Below are positions 1 through 9,915 of a DNA stretch of 64,000 bases, piece by piece. Numbering within the stretch: position 1 is the stretch's first letter; each line of letters starts with the position of its first letter. Under the pieces are notes generated by a model. The model saw nothing but the letters and a program-made list of their open reading frames with translations. It was not told where the DNA came from and searched no databases. This stretch comes from Stentor roeselii. Lineage: Eukaryota; Ciliophora; Heterotrichea; Heterotrichida; Stentoridae. A program made the translations under genes and the position numbers. The stretch lies in assembly GCA_006503475.1 (NCBI GenBank), contig RSEH01000172.1:1-64000 (forward strand), given 5' to 3'.

Positions 1-1229
1 TTAAGTACGAAAGAGAAATGTATTTCAAATGTATAACATATATTTTTAAAAGTTGAAATATATTCTTGAATAATTGATTAATTTTTTTATTTTTTGTAAT
101 TCAATTAATTCTAAAATTCAGTTCTATTTCTCGTAGTTAATACGGTGAATTACTAATTATTATGAATTTGTGTTAAATTTCACAAAAAATTTAGTAAATG
201 TGCATTATAGTAAATATTTGATGATATGCCTATCAGAAATTATATTGTTAATAAATAAATTATTTAGAATTTCTGAGATACTTAATAAGGTTTAAAATAG
301 CATTATTTATCTATTACAAAAAATTAAATTTTAAATAAGTAAATAATTTAGCATTTTTGCCATAGTTTGTAGGTTTAAATGAGTATTATTAACCTATTAC
401 ACATTAATTAGATTATCATAATTTTTTTCTAGTGATAAAATATAATCTTAATTTTTAGTAATTAAAAAAAAATTATAATTATTGACAAATGAAATATATA
501 TCCAAATTAATTTTAAAATTTAATATAAACTATTTTTCTAAGATATTTATGTATTCTTAATATATATTCTAAATTTTTTTTTCCATACCCTAATTATAAT
601 TTTTTAATTAATTATCTAAAACTAAAATAAAACTGGATGATCTTTACTTATTAATGATTTCCTCAGTAAAATGATATATAATTTTTTTAAAAAGAATTAT
701 ATAATTAAAAATTTAATCATAAAAAAAATTATTTAATAAAATAAAAATCATAATTCTTATTTTAAATTAAGTAAAGATTTAACTCTATAATTGGAAGGAT
801 TTTTAAGATATAATTATTATTCAAATAAAATAAATTGATCAACATTAGAATATCAGAAATTTAATTTCTGCTTTTTTAATTTTATAAAATCACTGAATAT
901 CTTGAAAAAATCATTTATAAGAATCTTAAAAATATTTATTGGTTAATGCTTGTAAATAAAAATTATATAGAATGACTTTAGAATCTCTTACTTCTATGTT
1001 TTATCTGTTTTATATATAAAAAATTATTTAAAACTTTTATTATAATTGAACTATCGATGCTATGTTTATCAAAGTTATATAAATAAGAGAACTTTATATC
1101 AGCATTAGTAAGATTTTTAAGTAATCATGAAATTATTCTAGTAAGTATTTTAACTGCTGATAAAAGCTTATATAATACATTAAAATATGCAACAGTAAAC
1201 AACAGCTGATTATTACTCTAACTAAAATT
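1..1229. other. AT-rich gene-free stretch
   Basis: This stretch is extremely AT-rich, with homopolymer A and T runs and no open frame longer than a few dozen codons on either strand. I see no RNA gene, terminal telomeric tract or repeat array. It may be a large spacer or promoter region for a gene lying further left. Confidence 0.6.
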
Positions 1230-1652
1230 TCACCAAATTTTACAATTATTATAAACCTCTTCTTTTCTTATCCTTTTCTTTTTCATTTCTTTCCTCAGTT
1301 CAAGATCTTGAACACGTTCAATTAAATCTCGGTTCCTTTTCAGATTAATTTCCAGAAAATTCATGTTTTTGTCAAACTTTCGCTGAATTTCGTTTATCTC
1401 AGCTTCCAGCCAAGCCAAGGATTCGGTCTTGTTCTCGATTTCTCCTAAAGTCAAGACTTCAATGTTTGTCAGCAGCGGCTCAGAAATAAAACTTTTTTCT
1501 TTTACTCTGAAATTTTCTGACGTTTCTTGGGTATCTGAATGAATCAAGATCTTTTTTTTTATACTACCAACAATTGGTGAAAACTCTTTCAAGTTTTCGA
1601 TTAAAAGAGAGTCTTTAGTTGATTGCTGGCAGTAATTTTTAATACTTGACAT
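1230..1652 (-). CDS. Small coiled-coil protein with CaaX-like end (paralogue A)
   Basis: This 140-residue protein has no recognised domain. The N-terminal half is polar. Residues of about 72-132 are heptad-like and rich in E, K, L and I, so they are predicted to form a coiled coil. The last residues are NNCKIW, so the C-terminus fits a Cys-a-a-X prenylation box (CKIW) with an unusual aromatic X. It is a paralogue of the next gene on the same strand (2138-2629): both share an alternating I/L/N pattern, a VQ-L-E/L-R-E-KK stretch and the Cys-plus-Trp ending. The ATG is directly preceded by TAA, the common start context here. The stop is TGA. Prenyl anchoring is an inference. Confidence 0.7.
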   Translation of the reverse strand: MSSIKNYCQQSTKDSLLIENLKEFSPIVGSIKKKILIHSDTQETSENFRVKEKSFISEPLLTNIEVLTLGEIENKTESLAWLEAEINEIQRKFDKNMNFLEINLKRNRDLIERVQDLELRKEMKKKRIRKEEVYNNCKIW

Positions 1653-2137
1653 TTATATCTGATCGATTAAATATAACTCACTAGAAAATGACAGTTTTTT
1701 GCGATTTTTGAAGATTCTTAAGTTGAAAAAAACCAATATTGAAAGAAGTTTCTAGGATTTAGTGCATAAATAAAGGATTGGATTCTATGGAAATCATAAT
1801 TAATGAATCTGGTGAGAAATAAGTTTGATGATAAAGTAATCTTTTTATCTAAATCTTATAATTTATTGTTTTAATCTTAAATAAAAAAGTATACCTAACC
1901 CTAGTTTACCTAAATCTCAATTTCTCAATATTATACAATTCGATTAAAAGTGAAAATTAGTTCAATTAAACCATTGTGATAAAAAACTCCCGGTTTTTTT
2001 ATTCAAAGTTAACATACCAAAAACCAAAATTTCTTAATAAGTAATCATTAAAAAATATCAACCTCACAAGTTCAATTTCCTTCTAACTCTTCTAATCTTA
2101 AATAATAATGTAAATTAAAAATTACTCCAGGAAAAGC
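1653..2137. other. Intergenic spacer
   Basis: This is an AT-rich spacer of about 485 nt between the two small paralogous genes. It presumably carries the promoter of the 1230-1652 gene. No ORF or RNA gene is visible. One CCTAACCCTA sequence near 1897 is too short to call telomeric. Confidence 0.4.
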
Positions 2138-2629
2138 TTACCACAAAACACAAGAGTCCTGACATTTGCAGTTAACTCTTGAAATGCTCAAGCGATTACT
2201 TTTCTTCAGTTCAACCCTTTTTTCAAGAACTTGAACCAAACTTTTGAGTTTTGTGTTTTTTTCCATTTTTTCTTCCATGATGTTCAAGTTTCGATGGATT
2301 CTTAAATCGATCTCTTGTATTCGAACTTTAAGCTTTTGAACATCGTTGCCTGATACTGAATCCAAGCATTCATCATCAGAGAAAAACGATTTTACTGAAG
2401 TATTTGGTCGAGTGGGAAGTGTTTCAGGTGCCTGAGAATCTAAATTAATGTTCTTGGAATGAAGTTTACCTGACTGAAGGTCGAAGTCCTTACGAATGGG
2501 GGAAAAGTTCTTGAGTTTCAAAGAAAAAATGAGTTCTCTTTGTGAAGGGGAGTCACTGGGTACGACTAATTCTCTCATAATTATTAAGAATTCCTGTTCA
2601 TTGATACCTGGTTTTAAGTGGTGGAACAT
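2138..2629 (-). CDS. Small coiled-coil protein with CaaX-like end (paralogue B)
   Basis: This 163-residue protein has a Ser/Asp-rich N-terminal two thirds and a coiled-coil segment at about 97-145. It ends in CQDSCVLW, a possible CaaX box (CVLW), with two more Cys just upstream that could be palmitoylated. It resembles the 1230-1652 protein over the coil and the tail, so the two look like a tandem duplication that has diverged strongly outside the coil. The ATG is preceded directly by TAA, and the stop is TAA. It lies head-to-head with the NOL10 homologue, with 228 nt between starts. Function is unknown; a membrane-tethered structural or adaptor role is a guess. Confidence 0.7.
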   Translation of the reverse strand: MFHHLKPGINEQEFLIIMRELVVPSDSPSQRELIFSLKLKNFSPIRKDFDLQSGKLHSKNINLDSQAPETLPTRPNTSVKSFFSDDECLDSVSGNDVQKLKVRIQEIDLRIHRNLNIMEEKMEKNTKLKSLVQVLEKRVELKKSNRLSISRVNCKCQDSCVLW

Positions 2630-2857
2630 TTAAATAGACTTATATGGCTGACCAATCAAGTATTTCTATTTATTGGAACTGGTTACTAGCTTTTGTTTAA
2701 TATTATGTTTTCCACCCCAGATGAGATCTTGAGAAGGGTTTGAATAAATAACTACTTTTCAGGGTATCAGACTTTTCCTGTTTTTCGACTGGTCTTTAGA
2801 GTTTACCTAAATGAAAATTCCATCATTAAATTCCCCAGGTCACTGCTAATTACTCAA

Positions 2858-4642
2858 ATGTCAGTCCTGGAGTTGAACAACGTGAAAGTCTTTAACCTGT
2901 CAAGTGGCAAGTCTCTCTCGCAGTTCATCTCCGAGTCATCAAAGACCAAAAAATCCCTTCGTTACAACGAAGAATACCGAAACCGTTTAGAGCTAATCCA
3001 AGACTTCGAGTTTCCAACCGCATCATCACGAGTCCACATTTCAGATGACCAAAACTTCATCGCAAGTTCCGGTGTGTACCCATCACAGCTTCGTCTATTC
3101 GAGACATCAGAGCTTGCGATGAAGTTCCAAAGAAACTTAGATTCGGAAATCGTCGAGTTCTGTTTTTTGACGAGCGACTACAGAAAACTCGCCCTTCTTT
3201 GCGCGGATCGTTCAATTGAACTACATGCTCAGTACGGAAAACACTACAAAACTCGCATTCCTCGCTTTGGAAGAGACATGATTTACCACAAATACACTTC
3301 TGAATTACTTATCGCAGGAGCTACCAACGAAGTCTATCGACTCAACTTGGAACAGGGAAGGTTCATGGCGAGTCTTGAAAGTAATGTTTGTGAAGAGATG
3401 AATTCCGTTGAAGTCATCAATGAACTTCCGTGGGTCTTCATCGCTGCTGGCCCTGATGGACTTATTGAATGTTGGGATTTAAGAAAACGATCAAGGGCTG
3501 CTCTTGTTGATACTTTTATGGGAGAGATCAATGTTCTTGCAAGTGAAAAGCTGATGATGGCCTCGGGGCATACGAATGGCCAGGTTAAACTTTTTGATAT
3601 ACGATTTCCTAAACCTCTTCAGACCATCACCCACAAAAATCGCTTGGAAATCAAAAGTCTTGGTTTTCATGGAGACTTTATCTTGACTGCTGATCCCAAA
3701 GCTCTTAAAATTTCAAATAAAAATAATGCGGAATTAATGACAACTGTTGAAACTGTTAATAATATCAATCAAGTTGAATGTGTTTCAGATTCAGGAATGG
3801 TTTTTACTGCAAATGAAACTCAAAGAGTAGGAAGTTATTATATACCACTTTTGGGACCTGCTCCTCGATGGTGCTCGTTTATTGATGCTTTGAATGATGA
3901 GATTGAAGAAGAAAAAGTGACGATTAATGAAAATAAACAGTTTGTTACTGTTGAAGAACTTGAGAAAATATCTGCGAGTGAATTGATTGGGACTGAAGAA
4001 CTTGTGGGATATATGCATGGATACCTGATGGACAGCAAACTTTACTATAAACTTAAAGCACTTGCTGAACCATTCGATTATAAAGAGTACCGAAAAGAAA
4101 GAATCGCGAAAAAACTTGAAGAAAAGACTAAAGAAAGAATCACGGTTCAGAAAAAAACTCCGAAAGTTAATAAAATGTTTGCTGCTCAAGTCTTGTCTGA
4201 AGACCCTAAAGGAAAAAATGCGAAAAATAAGGAACTTTTGAATGATTCGAGGTTTAATTTGATGTTTGAAGATAAGAACTTCGAAATTAATCAAGAGTCT
4301 GAAGAGTTTAAAAGGATTTATAGGAAAAGAGATGTTTTACCTGATTTAGAGAATAGATTAATGGATGATCAATCTAGTGAAGAACAGGAAGATGAGGAGA
4401 TTGTTCCTAATATTCCTAAAAAAAGGAAAAAAGAGAAGAATATTATTCAGGAATCAGAAGAAAGTGATGAAAATCTTCCTTTTGTTGAAAAAATCGACAA
4501 AGTTGTCAAGATTCCGAAGGTTAAAAAGGTGAAAAAATCGAAAATACTCAATGAAAAACCTGACTTGGAAGGAAGAAGAACCGTTGTACCTATGCAGAAA
4601 ATGCTCAATGCAAAGAGTAAAGATTACAGAAAGTTTCATTAA
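2858..4642 (+). CDS. NOL10: NOL10/Enp2 homologue, nucleolar WD40 protein
   Basis: This 594-residue protein matches the NOL10/Enp2 family, a nucleolar factor of small-subunit (18S) ribosome assembly. The start MSVLELNNVKVFNLSSG is the typical family opening. The family motif LIQDFEFPT follows, and then TRIPRFGRDM and VYRLNLEQGRF. The N-terminal half (about 1-340) forms WD40-type blades, for example IECWDLRKR and GQVKLFDIRFP. An NUC153-like motif (DSRFNLMFEDKNFEI) lies near residue 465. The tail from about 500 is acidic and then lysine-rich, as expected for a nucleolar protein. Length is close to that of yeast and animal members. The gene appears intronless and complete. Confidence 0.93.
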   Translation: MSVLELNNVKVFNLSSGKSLSQFISESSKTKKSLRYNEEYRNRLELIQDFEFPTASSRVHISDDQNFIASSGVYPSQLRLFETSELAMKFQRNLDSEIVEFCFLTSDYRKLALLCADRSIELHAQYGKHYKTRIPRFGRDMIYHKYTSELLIAGATNEVYRLNLEQGRFMASLESNVCEEMNSVEVINELPWVFIAAGPDGLIECWDLRKRSRAALVDTFMGEINVLASEKLMMASGHTNGQVKLFDIRFPKPLQTITHKNRLEIKSLGFHGDFILTADPKALKISNKNNAELMTTVETVNNINQVECVSDSGMVFTANETQRVGSYYIPLLGPAPRWCSFIDALNDEIEEEKVTINENKQFVTVEELEKISASELIGTEELVGYMHGYLMDSKLYYKLKALAEPFDYKEYRKERIAKKLEEKTKERITVQKKTPKVNKMFAAQVLSEDPKGKNAKNKELLNDSRFNLMFEDKNFEINQESEEFKRIYRKRDVLPDLENRLMDDQSSEEQEDEEIVPNIPKKRKKEKNIIQESEESDENLPFVEKIDKVVKIPKVKKVKKSKILNEKPDLEGRRTVVPMQKMLNAKSKDYRKFH

Positions 4643-5039
4643 ATAGTTTGGAGAGATTAAATTTTAGATAATATTGGTTGAGAACATCTGATGATTAAAT
4701 TTGATTTTTTGATATAAACGAGTTTTATTTCTCTTAGTTCATCAGAAATAATTGAAAGAGTTTCATTTTAACCACAGTCTTCTACCACAACATAACAAAG
4801 CTGATAAAATCAAAAAATAACTAAAACTTAAAAAATATCATCAATCAACGACTCTCTATTCTTTCTATTTACTTGATATTCACTCTCCCTTTCTAAAGAT
4901 TCCCATAAATTTCCTAAAACCTTTAAAAAATATAATCTCATCAAGTTTAAATAAATTAATCCTCTTATCCTCATCATTCATCAAAACAACTGTCTCAACA
5001 ACTTAAAACCATTATTTCTCATCATGAAAAAAACTTTAA
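4643..5039. other. Intergenic spacer
   Basis: This is an AT-rich spacer of about 400 nt. Its right half is C-rich and G-poor, as upstream of many genes in this window. A short ATG-initiated frame at 5024 runs into the next gene out of frame and looks incidental. Confidence 0.4.
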
Positions 5040-5672
5040 ATGGAGCCAAACCGAAGATTCGAAACAATCCAAAAATCCACTAAAACTCTTCAAATCCCTT
5101 CAGAAGATTCAGGGTCATCAAAATCTCGAAAGTCCTCATTTTCCGACTGCTCAAGCCCGATGCATCTCTCCAGTTTTTCACCAAATTCTCAAAAAATCCT
5201 TGAAACCCAAGGAAAAATGCTGAAAATCCTCCAGGCGCAAGTAGACGAGCTTCAAGCGATAGTCTTCGAAGGCCGCTCAAGAAACGACACAAAAAATGCA
5301 AATTTTGGGTTCGTGACTCCGAAGAAAACAATTTGCCCTTTTCAAGTCGTTCAGAAAGACTTTAGTGGTTCCAACTATGAAGAAAATATTGAGGGTCATG
5401 AATGGGTTGAGGAAAAAGAAGACTTTGTGAAAAGTCACACAAAGGTTTGTGACTTGCAAGATGAAAATAAGGGAAAAGGGAAAAATGAATTTTTGGAAAA
5501 CTTTGAGAAATCTTCTAATGTTTGGAAGGCAGGGAATCTTGGAAATTTTTACTTTGATCTGCCGAAAATTGAGTATCAATCACTCAGTGAAAGTGAATCT
5601 GATGATGAAATTGATGCTGTTGAAAGGAGGTATTTATGTAAATTTTTAGATTTTAATCATACTTTAAAGTAA
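5040..5672 (+). CDS. Ser-rich protein with STIL/Ana2-like short coiled coil
   Basis: This 210-residue protein is mostly low-complexity. Residues 10-50 are Ser-rich. Residues 51-77 form a short amphipathic coil (QKILETQGKMLKILQAQVDE and on). The spacing and the LLQAQ-type core resemble the central coiled coil of the centriole assembly factors STIL/Ana2/SAS-5, but no STAN domain is recognisable, so the link is tentative. The remainder is acidic and polar. The ATG follows TAA directly. Its last 16 nt overlap the 3' end of the convergent gene 5657-6556. Other coiled-coil proteins could look similar, so treat it as unknown with a lead. Confidence 0.65.
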   Translation: MEPNRRFETIQKSTKTLQIPSEDSGSSKSRKSSFSDCSSPMHLSSFSPNSQKILETQGKMLKILQAQVDELQAIVFEGRSRNDTKNANFGFVTPKKTICPFQVVQKDFSGSNYEENIEGHEWVEEKEDFVKSHTKVCDLQDENKGKGKNEFLENFEKSSNVWKAGNLGNFYFDLPKIEYQSLSESESDDEIDAVERRYLCKFLDFNHTLK

Positions 5673-6556
5673 ACCATGATCATTGAGACTACTAAACATG
5701 TCAAAAAAAGGGTGAAAACGCAGATGAATATTTTTAATCTTTTTGAACAGAAGCAAGTTAACTTTTTTTTTCGATTTGATAATATTTCTGTTTCATCGAT
5801 AGTTTTTATAAGATCATATTCTATCTTTTCTTTACATCGATGAGAATGTTTCATTGGTTTGAATTGATCTTCTTCAGATAATTCTTCATTCTTGTATTTT
5901 TTTGGGAGATTGTCAATTCTTGATTCTTTTTCAATATCATCTTCGTAGTTAAGATAGTTTTTATTTCTGATAACCTCTCCTTGTCGATCATTTCTTTCAA
6001 GTTTAACATTTTCATGGCTACTGTATTTCTTATCAACACATTCAGAATCAAATAAAATAAATTCATTATCTTTCGAAAAAGTCTTAAATTTGACTGTGTT
6101 ATATCCACCTCGATTTTTTACCTGAAAATCAGTGTTGCTTAGACCCAAAGGCTCTTCAATATTAATCTGTTCTTCAAATTTCTCTACCTTTTGAATTATT
6201 TCCATCGATAATTGTTTTTTTGTATCACAAGAACTGTTTAAAGATTTTAATTGACTTGAACAGGATGAGATTCCAGGAAGTGTCAAATAATTATTTTGGC
6301 AGCTGATCAAGGATAGAGACTTATTTTGTAGTTGATTAATTTTTTCTATATTTTCTGGGTTTTTCAAGAGTTGATAATTCGAGGGGTTATTGTTGTTCGG
6401 ATTCTGCATTATTAAAACTATTGACTTACAATGAATGCAAGGAAAAATTGTATTTGGACTGAAGGTTTCTTTCTGGCAGATTCCATGATGTTTTGAAAAG
6501 TTTACAAAGTGGACTTTTTGAAGCATGCAGTTCATGCAAAGAGATGAACACAACAT
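5657..6556 (-). CDS. Cys/His N-module membrane protein (family member 1)
   Basis: This 299-residue protein begins with a compact Cys/His module: C7, C10, H24, C27, C40, C43, including SKHHGIC and CIHCKS. The six positions match exactly, counted from the Met, in two other genes of this window (6625-7875 and 15881-16624). The spacing suggests a zinc-binding module. A long polar, Asn/Glu/Lys-rich region follows. Residues of about 276-297 are strongly hydrophobic, preceded by KKKLTCFCSKR, and end almost at the C-terminus, so the protein looks tail-anchored with its zinc module in the cytosol. I do not recognise the family. The stop is TGA and overlaps the convergent 5040-5672 gene. Confidence 0.75.
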   Translation of the reverse strand: MLCSSLCMNCMLQKVHFVNFSKHHGICQKETFSPNTIFPCIHCKSIVLIMQNPNNNNPSNYQLLKNPENIEKINQLQNKSLSLISCQNNYLTLPGISSCSSQLKSLNSSCDTKKQLSMEIIQKVEKFEEQINIEEPLGLSNTDFQVKNRGGYNTVKFKTFSKDNEFILFDSECVDKKYSSHENVKLERNDRQGEVIRNKNYLNYEDDIEKESRIDNLPKKYKNEELSEEDQFKPMKHSHRCKEKIEYDLIKTIDETEILSNRKKKLTCFCSKRLKIFICVFTLFLTCLVVSMIMVYFKV

Positions 6557-6624
6557 TTTTTGTAATTTATTAAAGTTTATTAGCTTTGGGATTTGGACTT
6601 AGAATAAATTTTGAATTTTTTATC

Positions 6625-7875
6625 CTAAAAAACTTTTAATGATAAAGCTATTAAGAGGATTAGAATCCCAAAAAATATATAAAGTTTGAAAGACTTTTTT
6701 GGTCATTGTTTAACCTTTTCTCAACTTTTTCGGGTTCTTTGAAATTAGGGTTTTTTTCGGCTTGTTCTTTGGGTTTTTCGTTTTCATTTTCAAATTCGTA
6801 ATTTTTATTTTGTATTGGATTTCCTGTCAAACTATTGATCGAAATGTGATCATCGTTTAACCTTTTCTCAACTTTTTCGGGTTCTTTAAAATTAGGGTTT
6901 TTTTTTGGCTTGTTCTTTGGGTTTTTCGTTTTCATTTTCAAATTCGTAATTTTTATGTTGTATTGGATTTCCTGTCAAACTATTGATCGAAATGTGATCA
7001 TTGTTTGACCTTTTCTCAACTTTTTCGGGTTCTTTAAAATTAGGGTTTTTTTCGGCTTGTTCTTTGGGTTTTTCGTTTTCAATTTCAAATTCGTAATTTT
7101 TATGTTGTATTGGATTTCCTGTCAAACTATCGATAAAAATGTGATCATCTTTATTTTTTTCTATTGTTCCAGGCAGTTTGTCGATTTTAGTTTCTATTGC
7201 CGAATAGTTTTCAAGTATTACTGGTTTTCTTTGGACAATCTTGACATTTAAGGCATGTTCTGTATCAACTATAAAATTAATGGAATTTTTATTAGAATTA
7301 ATCGAATTTTGATCAATATCAGGAAATATTTCAATTTTTTCGCTATTTTCAGGGATATTCTTTATATTTTTTTCCTTTAAATCATCTTTTTCTAGTTCTT
7401 TGTTGAAATTTGAAGTCTCAGTCTTTTCTATTTCAAAAATATTTAAATGGTTCACTATCGGTGTTCCTTTATTGATTTGTTTAAAATCAAAGTGATTTTC
7501 AATTCTTTCTACATTTTGAGGAAATTTTTCAATATTTTCCCCAGCCTTAAAATGACAGGGCTCAAGTATTTTCAATTTTAACTTCCTATTATCAACTCCT
7601 ACAGTTTTCTTTGCCCCAATCAAGAAATCATCGACACTTTTATTTGAAATAATTGTAATATCTTCATTTTCATTAGACTTTGAAACAAGTTCATTTTTGC
7701 TAGGCTTTGAAAGATCAAGATTCTTCGTCACAAGAATGAATGAAGCACAATGAATACATTTTACACAATTCAAACCCGAAATATCTTCCATTTCACAAAT
7801 CCCATGAAACTTTGAAAAATTCACAAAACTTTTCTTTGGATTTCTGCAAAATAGACATAATATCTCGCAATTCAT
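6625..7875 (-). CDS. Cys/His N-module repeat protein with two frame breaks (family member 2)
   Basis: The N-terminus has C7, C10, H24, C27, C40 and C43 in the same register as member 1, with SKFHGIC and CIHCAS. After a polar region come three copies of a 49-residue (147-nt) repeat containing SLTGNPIQ, KNYEFE and FKEPEKVEKR. As printed, the frame stops at 6892 because the second repeat carries a run of nine A (coding strand) where the other copies have G plus seven A. The repeat continues in another frame. A short A-run near 6700 would have to gain one base to return to the original frame. That frame then encodes a hydrophobic tail (FFGILILLIALSLKVF) and stops at 6625. With both shifts the protein is tail-anchored like member 1. 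The breaks may be assembly errors or real decay. Confidence 0.65.
6700..7150 (-). repeat. Tandem coding repeat, 147-nt unit, three copies
   Basis: Three nearly identical copies lie inside the 6625-7875 gene. The marker GTGATC recurs at 6846, 6994 and 7141 on the + strand. The distances are 148 and 147 nt, so one interval carries a single extra base, in a T run (A run on the coding strand). The copies are similar enough to suggest recent expansion. Confidence 0.9.
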
Positions 7876-7989
7876 TTTTATAAACTTCTTTAAAATTTAA
7901 CTTCAACACTAAAAAATCAACTTTTCATCAATTCCTTCTTTTTTCTTACTTTCTTCAATTTTTCTCTCAACAAACTGACATATAAAGAA

Positions 7990-8733
7990 ATGTCGGCCCC
8001 TAAGAGAATAAAATCAACTCGGTTTGAAATGGATCAAATAAAAATAGAATCTCTTGAAAGGGAAGTCGAAAAACTAAAACTCGACCTCGAAAAATCTCAG
8101 CGAAAAAAAGATGAACTTTTTAAGATTTCAATTGAATACAAGAAAATCTGTGAAGAAGAAATTGAAAAAAGCCAGTTGTTAATTCAAGAGATTGATAGAC
8201 TTAATGTTGCACTTTTGAGAAAAGATTCGAAAATCGCCAGAAATGAAGAATTTTCGCAAGGGTCTTCGAAAAGATTAGAAAATTTGATGAAAATTATGAA
8301 AGTTTATAGAGAAAAATTTGAGAATCATCAAGTTTTTGAACAAGTTTTCGATGAAGAACTTATGAAAAAGAAGCTGCTGTGGACTGACTTGGATAAAATC
8401 ATTATTAAACTCTTGAAAATCGTTGATGAGTGGGTACCTGTTGTTACTCACTCTAATCATAAAAAAACATGTAGTTATGATGAAAATGCTAATAATCCCT
8501 TGTTTGCGAAATTAAAACCTAAAATTATAATAAAGAGGCCACCAAGTCTAGCTGAAATTAGCAGAGATATACAAGAAAATGTGAAAAATAGCAAAGAAAT
8601 CATTAAAAGCTGCATAACTTCTCTTGAATCCGGCTGCTTATCAACCAGAAGCAATCCAAGTTCCAACTCAAGCATGACAAAAGGAAAAGTGCGAGTATAC
8701 CGTCGTGAAAAATCAACATCTCAACTTGTATAA
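7990..8733 (+). CDS. Coiled-coil protein, unknown
   Basis: This 247-residue protein starts with a basic stretch (MSAPKRIKSTRF). It then forms a predicted coiled coil from about 17 to 80, rich in E, K and L. The second half is basic and Ser-rich, ending in KVRVYRREKSTSQLV. No enzyme motif is visible. It is divergent from the Cys/His N-module gene at 7875, with 114 nt between starts, and convergent with 8752-9915, with 18 nt between stops. Function is unknown; a cytoskeletal role would fit the composition but is not shown. Confidence 0.7.
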   Translation: MSAPKRIKSTRFEMDQIKIESLEREVEKLKLDLEKSQRKKDELFKISIEYKKICEEEIEKSQLLIQEIDRLNVALLRKDSKIARNEEFSQGSSKRLENLMKIMKVYREKFENHQVFEQVFDEELMKKKLLWTDLDKIIIKLLKIVDEWVPVVTHSNHKKTCSYDENANNPLFAKLKPKIIIKRPPSLAEISRDIQENVKNSKEIIKSCITSLESGCLSTRSNPSSNSSMTKGKVRVYRREKSTSQLV

Positions 8734-8751
8734 GATTCTAATTGAAAATTA

Positions 8752-9915
8752 TCATCTAAAGCTCGAATCTAATTCACTCAACTCAACTTTCTGAGTTTTT
8801 TCCATTTGTTCTTCCGACTCATCTCCACTGACCCTCTGCAATTTAAAGATTTTGCGAATTCCGACTTCAGTTCTAGAAGCTTTCAACATAGGAGTAGGAT
8901 TAAGACTTGCATTAGCAAAGTACTTCATTCTAACAGTATCAGGTCTATCAACTCCCGATTCATTTTCACTGAAATCTTGATTTGCCCTGTTCAATGTGAG
9001 TCTTTTCGGAGAAGTTGAAGAATGTCCATATCTAAAGTTTTCTTTCATGTTTTTTGAAGTTTGAGGTTGAAAAAGCGAAAGATCTTTTGAAGTTTGACCT
9101 TGGTTCAGAGAGTTTTCTTTTTTTAGAAGTTTTGAAGTACTTCTAGAGCTAAAAGTTTTGTTTTTCAGAAGTTCATTCATTTTTTTGTCTTGATTTTCGA
9201 ATAAATCGACTCGTTTTTTCGCCTTTTCGAGTTTTTGCGTGTTTAGAGAGTTCTGGTAACGCATTCCGAAGAGATAAGATTTATCTCGAAAAAAAGAAGC
9301 ATCGAAAAGACGGTTTCCACAGAGTTGCTTGCAGTTAAAGTTAAATTCTTCAATAGTGACAACAGGTTTATTTCCCCTGAGCTTTCTGCTGAGTTCTTCT
9401 AAAACAAAGTGTTTTCCTGTTCTAAGAACATTTTCGTAGTTGATAAGTTCAAAGTTGTCCTTATTTCTTCCAGTTAAAAATGCACAGATGTAATCAACAG
9501 ACACTTTTATCAGATTTTCTAACATTTCATCGACTTTAATCTTTGACAATGACTTGTTTTTAGTCTCGTAAAGACTTACCCAGTATCTTAGTTTCGGTTT
9601 TAACTCGTCTTTTGAAAGAAGTAAGAAAAGAGAATTCAGTTTCAGTGATGAGTACTTTTTTGTGGAGTTCCCTTTCGAGTTACCTCGCTCGAAAAGGTCG
9701 TAAAATTCGGAAAACTCTTGAAAAGGGACTGAACAACTTTTTAATAAGTGGTTCAACTCGGGGTAGTGGATGTAAGAAGATGTATTCAAGGTTGGAAGCT
9801 TCTTGAGAAGGTGCTTGTAGGAAAGACTTGAGTAACCTAAACGAGACTCGAATGGAACTAACAGGTTTTCTTCTATTTTTAGTTCTGTTTCTTTTCGGGA
9901 TGTGCAGCAGCCCAT
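8752..9915 (-). CDS. Putatively myristoylated and palmitoylated EF-hand-like protein
   Basis: This 387-residue protein starts MGCCTSRKE: Gly2 and Ser6 fit N-myristoylation, and Cys3 and Cys4 are candidate palmitoylation sites, so membrane attachment is likely. Residues of about 45-210 are helical, with a spacing reminiscent of degenerate EF-hand scaffolds (for example LKLNSLFLLLSKDELKPKL), but I see no intact calcium loop. The rest is basic, Ser/Lys-rich and probably disordered, with a small acidic C-terminus. The ATG is directly preceded by TAA. The stop is TGA followed at once by in-frame TAA. The EF-hand relation is weak, while the acylation signal is clear. Confidence 0.75.
   Translation of the reverse strand: MGCCTSRKETELKIEENLLVPFESRLGYSSLSYKHLLKKLPTLNTSSYIHYPELNHLLKSCSVPFQEFSEFYDLFERGNSKGNSTKKYSSLKLNSLFLLLSKDELKPKLRYWVSLYETKNKSLSKIKVDEMLENLIKVSVDYICAFLTGRNKDNFELINYENVLRTGKHFVLEELSRKLRGNKPVVTIEEFNFNCKQLCGNRLFDASFFRDKSYLFGMRYQNSLNTQKLEKAKKRVDLFENQDKKMNELLKNKTFSSRSTSKLLKKENSLNQGQTSKDLSLFQPQTSKNMKENFRYGHSSTSPKRLTLNRANQDFSENESGVDRPDTVRMKYFANASLNPTPMLKASRTEVGIRKIFKLQRVSGDESEEQMEKTQKVELSELDSSFR

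Noticed and set aside
1890-1910. CCTAACCCTA sequence as a telomere remnant
   Set aside because: It is a single partial match in AT-rich DNA with no tandem units.
3791-4294. 167-codon open frame antisense to NOL10
   Set aside because: It lies wholly within a conserved gene on the other strand and its Phe-rich composition is the complement of Lys/Glu codons.
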